A stretch of DNA of 64,000 nucleotides from Gammaproteobacteria bacterium (lineage in GTDB: Bacteria; Pseudomonadota; Gammaproteobacteria; Pseudomonadales; Ketobacteraceae): positions 1-64,000 of the forward strand of contig JABLXQ010000002.1 in the NCBI GenBank assembly GCA_013178375.1. The letters are read 5' to 3'. The notes below the pieces were generated by a model. That model was given only the letters and a program-made list of their open reading frames with translations. It was not told the origin of the DNA and did not search any database. Positions 60,829-64,000 of the stretch are shown piece by piece; the first letter of the stretch is position 1; each line of letters starts with the position of its first letter. Both the position numbers and the translations under genes were made by a program.

Positions 60829-61845
60829 TCAATTCCCCTGTCCGCCCCTGCCACGAAATGCCGCCGGTGTTTTGCCCGCCCAGCGCTGAAACGCGTGGAT
60901 GAAGGCCGCTGATTCCGCATACCCCAGTTTCATCGCAATCGATTCCACCGGCAGCGCGGTTTCCTGCAACAACTGGCGCGCCTTGTCGAAACGCACCTGG
61001 TCCAGCAGTTTGCGGAAACTGGTGTTTTCCTCGCTTAACCGGCGGCGGAAGCTGCGCTCGGGCATGCCGAAGGTGGCCGCCACTTCCTGCACGGCGGGAA
61101 ACGTCTCGCTGAACAGCTGCAGATAATCATTCACCTGCTGGCCGAGATTTTCCGCCGCGTTGGCCCGCTGCAGGATCAGGCTGTCGCACTGTTTCTGGTA
61201 CAGCGCCTGGGCCATTTTGTTCGCAGAGGGAAACGGCAGCGCCAGATACTCGCTGGGCAATACCGCGCAGGTTTCGCTGCCGCCGAATTCCACCGGGCAC
61301 TGAAAGCGGTCTTCGTAGGGGCGTACATCGCGCGGTTTGGGATAGGGCAGGCTGATGCGCAGCAGCTGCAGGTTCAGGCCGACGCTGTTCTGCAGGTCGC
61401 GCACCAGCTGATAGGTGCCGGAAGCGTCGCGGTCGATCAGGAAGCGCCGGCACTCCGGTGGCAGCACTGACGGCCGGATGCACAGGCTGGATTCCTTTTC
61501 CCCCACGTCCAGCCTTATCTCGCCGAACAGGTAGGTCAGCTGCTGGTAGCGCACGCCCAGCTGAAACGCATCCCACACATTGCGGCAGCTCATCAGCAGC
61601 ATGATGAAGGGGCCGTAGCCCGCCAGACTCATGGCCGTGCCGATCTTCAGGCCTGCCAGTTCGTCCTGCACGCGGGGAATGATGTCCGCGTAAATGCGCA
61701 GTTCCAGCGCCCGCTCTATTTCACCGTCCGGCGACAGGCTGTCCAGTTCGATGCCGTATTTCTGCTGCAGGCAGGACAGATCGACGCCCAGGCCGCGCAA
61801 TTCATGCAGGGTGTAGATGAAGCCGAGGACGGCGCGTTTGCTCAT
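60829..61845 (-). CDS. AraC family regulator with long effector domain
   Basis: A 338-residue regulator with the same layout as the one at 46.1-47.1 kb: an N-terminal Arabinose_bd-like domain (DLSCLQQKYGIELDSL, GTAMSLAGYGPFIMLLMSCRNVWDAF) and a C-terminal AraC domain (VQEVAATFGMPERSFRRRLSEENTSF, PVESIAMKLGYAESAAFIHAFQRWAGKTPAAF). It shares only family-level similarity with the other AraC protein. It is divergent from a large lipoprotein gene; the intervening 259 bp contains an ACAAAAT/ATTTTGT inverted repeat. Confidence 0.9.
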   Translation of the reverse strand: MSKRAVLGFIYTLHELRGLGVDLSCLQQKYGIELDSLSPDGEIERALELRIYADIIPRVQDELAGLKIGTAMSLAGYGPFIMLLMSCRNVWDAFQLGVRYQQLTYLFGEIRLDVGEKESSLCIRPSVLPPECRRFLIDRDASGTYQLVRDLQNSVGLNLQLLRISLPYPKPRDVRPYEDRFQCPVEFGGSETCAVLPSEYLALPFPSANKMAQALYQKQCDSLILQRANAAENLGQQVNDYLQLFSETFPAVQEVAATFGMPERSFRRRLSEENTSFRKLLDQVRFDKARQLLQETALPVESIAMKLGYAESAAFIHAFQRWAGKTPAAFRGRGGQGN

Positions 61846-61960
61846 GGCGGATCAGGACCCTGGCCGAAAAAATCAATTATATGCGGAAGTTTAATCCGGT
61901 TGCCGGGTGGAATCCATGTGGCTTGGAGCGGCACAGTGATTTGGGAATTGTGACTTTTTA

Positions 61961-61978
61961 ACAAAATAACAATTTTGT
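61961..61978. promoter_or_regulatory. ACAAAAT-AACA-ATTTTGT inverted repeat between AraC and lipoprotein genes
   Basis: ACAAAAT (61961-61967) and ATTTTGT (61972-61978) with a 4-base centre, in the AT-rich part of the divergent intergenic region. It may be an operator for either gene. AT-rich palindromes of this size can occur by chance, so confidence is limited. Confidence 0.35.
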
Positions 61979-62104
61979 CACTGAAAAATGCACGTTCCCC
62001 GGTATAAAAATTGGCCTGCCGTACAAACGCTTGGCGACCTCCCGGTCCACCGGAATATAGAGGCGCCAAAGCGGATTTTTTATTTCGATTTGTTGGAGTT
62101 CCAA

Positions 62105-64000
62105 ATGTTTCATTGGGGAAGATCAACCGCGCTCGCGGGTCTGTGCGTGTTTTTGGCGGCTTGTGGCGGAGGGGGCGGTGGCGGCGACAAAGAACCCGAA
62201 CAAAGGGCTCCGGAACCGCCTACCTATGCGTTGACACAATTGCAAAACACCTACGAAGGTTATCGTCGTCAAAGCTATGGGGGCGTTACTACGGCCGCAG
62301 ACCTGACTGCCACTAATATCGGCCCATTTGCGACGCTAGTAGCCGAGTTGACTGGCAACGACAACGCGCTGCAGCGTTCGCCCTCCATGTTAGCCGTGAC
62401 AGCGGTGAGCCGGGCGTCCTCTCGGGGGATGCTGGCCGCATCAGTGACGGATGAAGGTCAGGGCTCTGGTAAGTCTGCAAGAATTTCCCGTCTGACTGTC
62501 AATGAAACTGCCGACTGTATCTATGGCGGCAGTATGTCCCTGTCCGGTCAGTTGGCGGAGAATGGGACTGGTGGACTTGGGGTTGTTTACCATTCCTGCA
62601 ACCAGGATGGCGCAGTCACACTCGACGGTAGTGGCGCCATGTATTTTCACGATCCCGAAGCCACCCATTACACACTGTTTTACAACGGTCTGACGATTCA
62701 GGCTGGCGCATTCAGCCAGACCCTGACAGGTAGTGTGGAAATCGAAGAAAGCCTGTTCGACGACGAGATGCAGATCCAGATCCAGCGTGAAACCCACAAT
62801 GTGTTACTGCAATCCGGGTCACAACGCTACATGTCTGAGAATCTGGTCCTGAAGCAGGGGCAGTATTACGAACATCAGACTGTTCGGGGAAAACTCTACT
62901 TGCCAACACTGGGTTTTGTGGACGTTGACACCCGCGAGAAATGCATAAACAGCCAGAACCAATTCCTGCCGGCGATAGGCGAATTGTCACTGCGTGGCGG
63001 CCCTGGCAACGCTCAGATTCATTATGACTACAGCCACCCGCGGTTGCATCTGGACCTGAACGACGATGATGTTTTCGACCTGGGCGCCAACCTGGCATCC
63101 GACCCGCAGACCGGGGCGGTTAGTATCAGTGCACTGGTTGCCATGAATGACCTGAATTCGCCACCCGATATCGGCACTATCGATTTTGCCGAAAGTAATG
63201 TGAACACCACCAGCGCCATCACCGTATGGGGAACCAATACCTACGATTATGACGGTGATGCGGTGACGCTTTCCTTTGAGTGGCGCCTGAACGGGCAGGC
63301 GCCACTGATTCACAGTGACAGAACACTGCCGCCGGGCGTTGCCCAGAAAGGTGATAGGGTGACTGTCGCGGCTGTGGCGGATGACGGGCAGGAAAAAGCC
63401 CGCTCGCCCGCTATTAGTCTGGTGGTGGGAGATGCCCCCGGTTGGCTGGAGTGGCAGGAGCTGGCGGATAATGTAACGTCGGGTGAAACCGCGCGGATCG
63501 TTGCACGCTATCTGGATGCGGATGCCATCGACCTCAATGTATCGAGCCGCCCTTTCAAGCTGGATTACGGTCCGGCGGGCATGCAGGTGGCAACGGACGG
63601 CACCTTGGTCTGGAAGGCAGACGACCTCTTGTTCGGGGTGCCACAGATCTATAACTTCAGCATCAGCATAGCAGGCAACTCCGCGCCACCGCTGACCGGC
63701 AGCATCCAGGTGCAGGATCCGTCCGCAATGCTGCCACTAGCCCGTTCCGGTCACGACTCGCCGGAGTTCAACCGCTCGCTGTGGGTGGGCGATTATGACG
63801 CCGAGCCTGGCAATGAAATTCTGCTGGCGGATGAATCTGGCCGAGTGATGTTGCTGCAGGAGATTGCCGGTGATTACCGGCAGAAATGGCTTTATCCCTT
63901 CACCTTTGGTGATGCTTTTGAAATCCGGGCCGTGCTGCCGGTGGATCAGGACGGCAATGGCCGCGACGAGCCACTAGTGCTGGCGTCCGGAGGGCTGTAC
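62105..64000 (+). CDS. large lipoprotein with FG-GAP-like repeats (3' partial)
   Basis: The frame opens with MFHWGRSTALAG and a lipobox LAAC followed by seven Gly, then remains open for 632 codons to the window edge. After a linker come beta-rich domains of unknown type (RISRLTVNETADCIYGGSM, LPTLGFVDVDTREKC), two cadherin/PKD-like modules (ITVWGTNTYDYDGDAVTLSFEW) and, at the end, an FG-GAP/integrin-like repeat start (WVGDYDAEPGNEILLADESG, VDQDGNGRDEPLVLASGG) with Asp-rich calcium-type loops. It is probably a large surface or periplasmic protein. GGAG precedes the ATG. Confidence 0.75.
   Translation, partial: MFHWGRSTALAGLCVFLAACGGGGGGGDKEPEQRAPEPPTYALTQLQNTYEGYRRQSYGGVTTAADLTATNIGPFATLVAELTGNDNALQRSPSMLAVTAVSRASSRGMLAASVTDEGQGSGKSARISRLTVNETADCIYGGSMSLSGQLAENGTGGLGVVYHSCNQDGAVTLDGSGAMYFHDPEATHYTLFYNGLTIQAGAFSQTLTGSVEIEESLFDDEMQIQIQRETHNVLLQSGSQRYMSENLVLKQGQYYEHQTVRGKLYLPTLGFVDVDTREKCINSQNQFLPAIGELSLRGGPGNAQIHYDYSHPRLHLDLNDDDVFDLGANLASDPQTGAVSISALVAMNDLNSPPDIGTIDFAESNVNTTSAITVWGTNTYDYDGDAVTLSFEWRLNGQAPLIHSDRTLPPGVAQKGDRVTVAAVADDGQEKARSPAISLVVGDAPGWLEWQELADNVTSGETARIVARYLDADAIDLNVSSRPFKLDYGPAGMQVATDGTLVWKADDLLFGVPQIYNFSISIAGNSAPPLTGSIQVQDPSAMLPLARSGHDSPEFNRSLWVGDYDAEPGNEILLADESGRVMLLQEIAGDYRQKWLYPFTFGDAFEIRAVLPVDQDGNGRDEPLVLASGGLY

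Noticed and set aside
1-64000. CRISPR arrays, IS ends, integrase genes, tRNA or rRNA
   Set aside because: Looked for by eye on both strands; no regularly spaced repeats, transposase motifs, or tRNA cloverleaf was recognised.

Overview
The window is a 64 kb chromosomal stretch of a Gram-negative, GC-rich gammaproteobacterium. The evidence for this is the number of outer-membrane proteins (TonB receptor, porin-like barrel, PldA), Lol-type lipoproteins, Tat and Sec signals, and an imuA-imuB-dnaE2 mutagenesis cassette behind a perfect LexA box. Several housekeeping-type proteins also resemble families usual in Pseudomonas and its relatives. I cannot name the genus. I found no rRNA, tRNA, CRISPR array, IS element or prophage.

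Layout. 1-8.2 kb holds mixed single genes: a ZnuA-like zinc-binding protein cut by the window edge, a WHy/LEA2 lipoprotein, a SPOUT RNA methyltransferase, a chemotaxis receptor, a Fic protein with a degenerate active site and a likely operator, a pseudouridine synthase-like protein, a 2-oxoglutarate oxygenase and an acyltransferase. 8.2-16.0 kb is a six-gene minus-strand operon: a 79-aa carrier protein, an acyl-CoA dehydrogenase-like flavoprotein, an amino acid:[carrier protein] ligase (SerRS-like), a DUF1839 protein, a cytosolic GH2 beta-mannosidase-like protein and a tandem alpha/beta hydrolase. It looks like a tRNA-independent route that loads an amino acid onto a carrier thioester, probably oxidises it, and passes it to an unknown, possibly sugar-containing, acceptor. 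This is the best candidate for an undescribed system in the window. 16.5-22.1 kb is the SOS mutagenesis operon. 22.5-26.4 kb is a TonB receptor/porin/small periplasmic binding protein unit closed by a clear terminator. It is followed by two overlapping diguanylate cyclases, a hydrolase and an AraC regulator.

30.9-39.0 kb carries a glycine-zipper protein, a cytochrome c protein, a 27-aa membrane microprotein coupled to an XpaC-TelA pair, a globin-like protein, a two-gene uracil-DNA-glycosylase-like/amidohydrolase cassette and a lipoprotein. 39.3-43.2 kb is an alcohol-to-acid oxidation unit (aldehyde dehydrogenase, Tat lipoprotein partner, GMC oxidoreductase). 43.2-48.7 kb has alkaline phosphatase, lipoproteins and an AraC regulator with CACTGC repeats. 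48.7-52.0 kb has a class IV aminotransferase and a PhzF protein divergent from a frameshifted MocR regulator, with an inverted-repeat operator between them. 52.1-64 kb has a PQQ-type dehydrogenase/cytochrome lipoprotein, a Gfo/Idh/MocA oxidoreductase, an XRE/MmyB-type regulator with a palindrome, a GST, PldA, an MpaB-like (DUF2236) protein whose ribosome-binding site lies in a perfect inverted repeat, a small secreted protein, another AraC regulator and a large lipoprotein that runs off the window.

Coordinates use the start codon best supported by a ribosome-binding site and by family length, so several genes are shorter than their longest open frame. Functions come from motif reading only; no database search was run.
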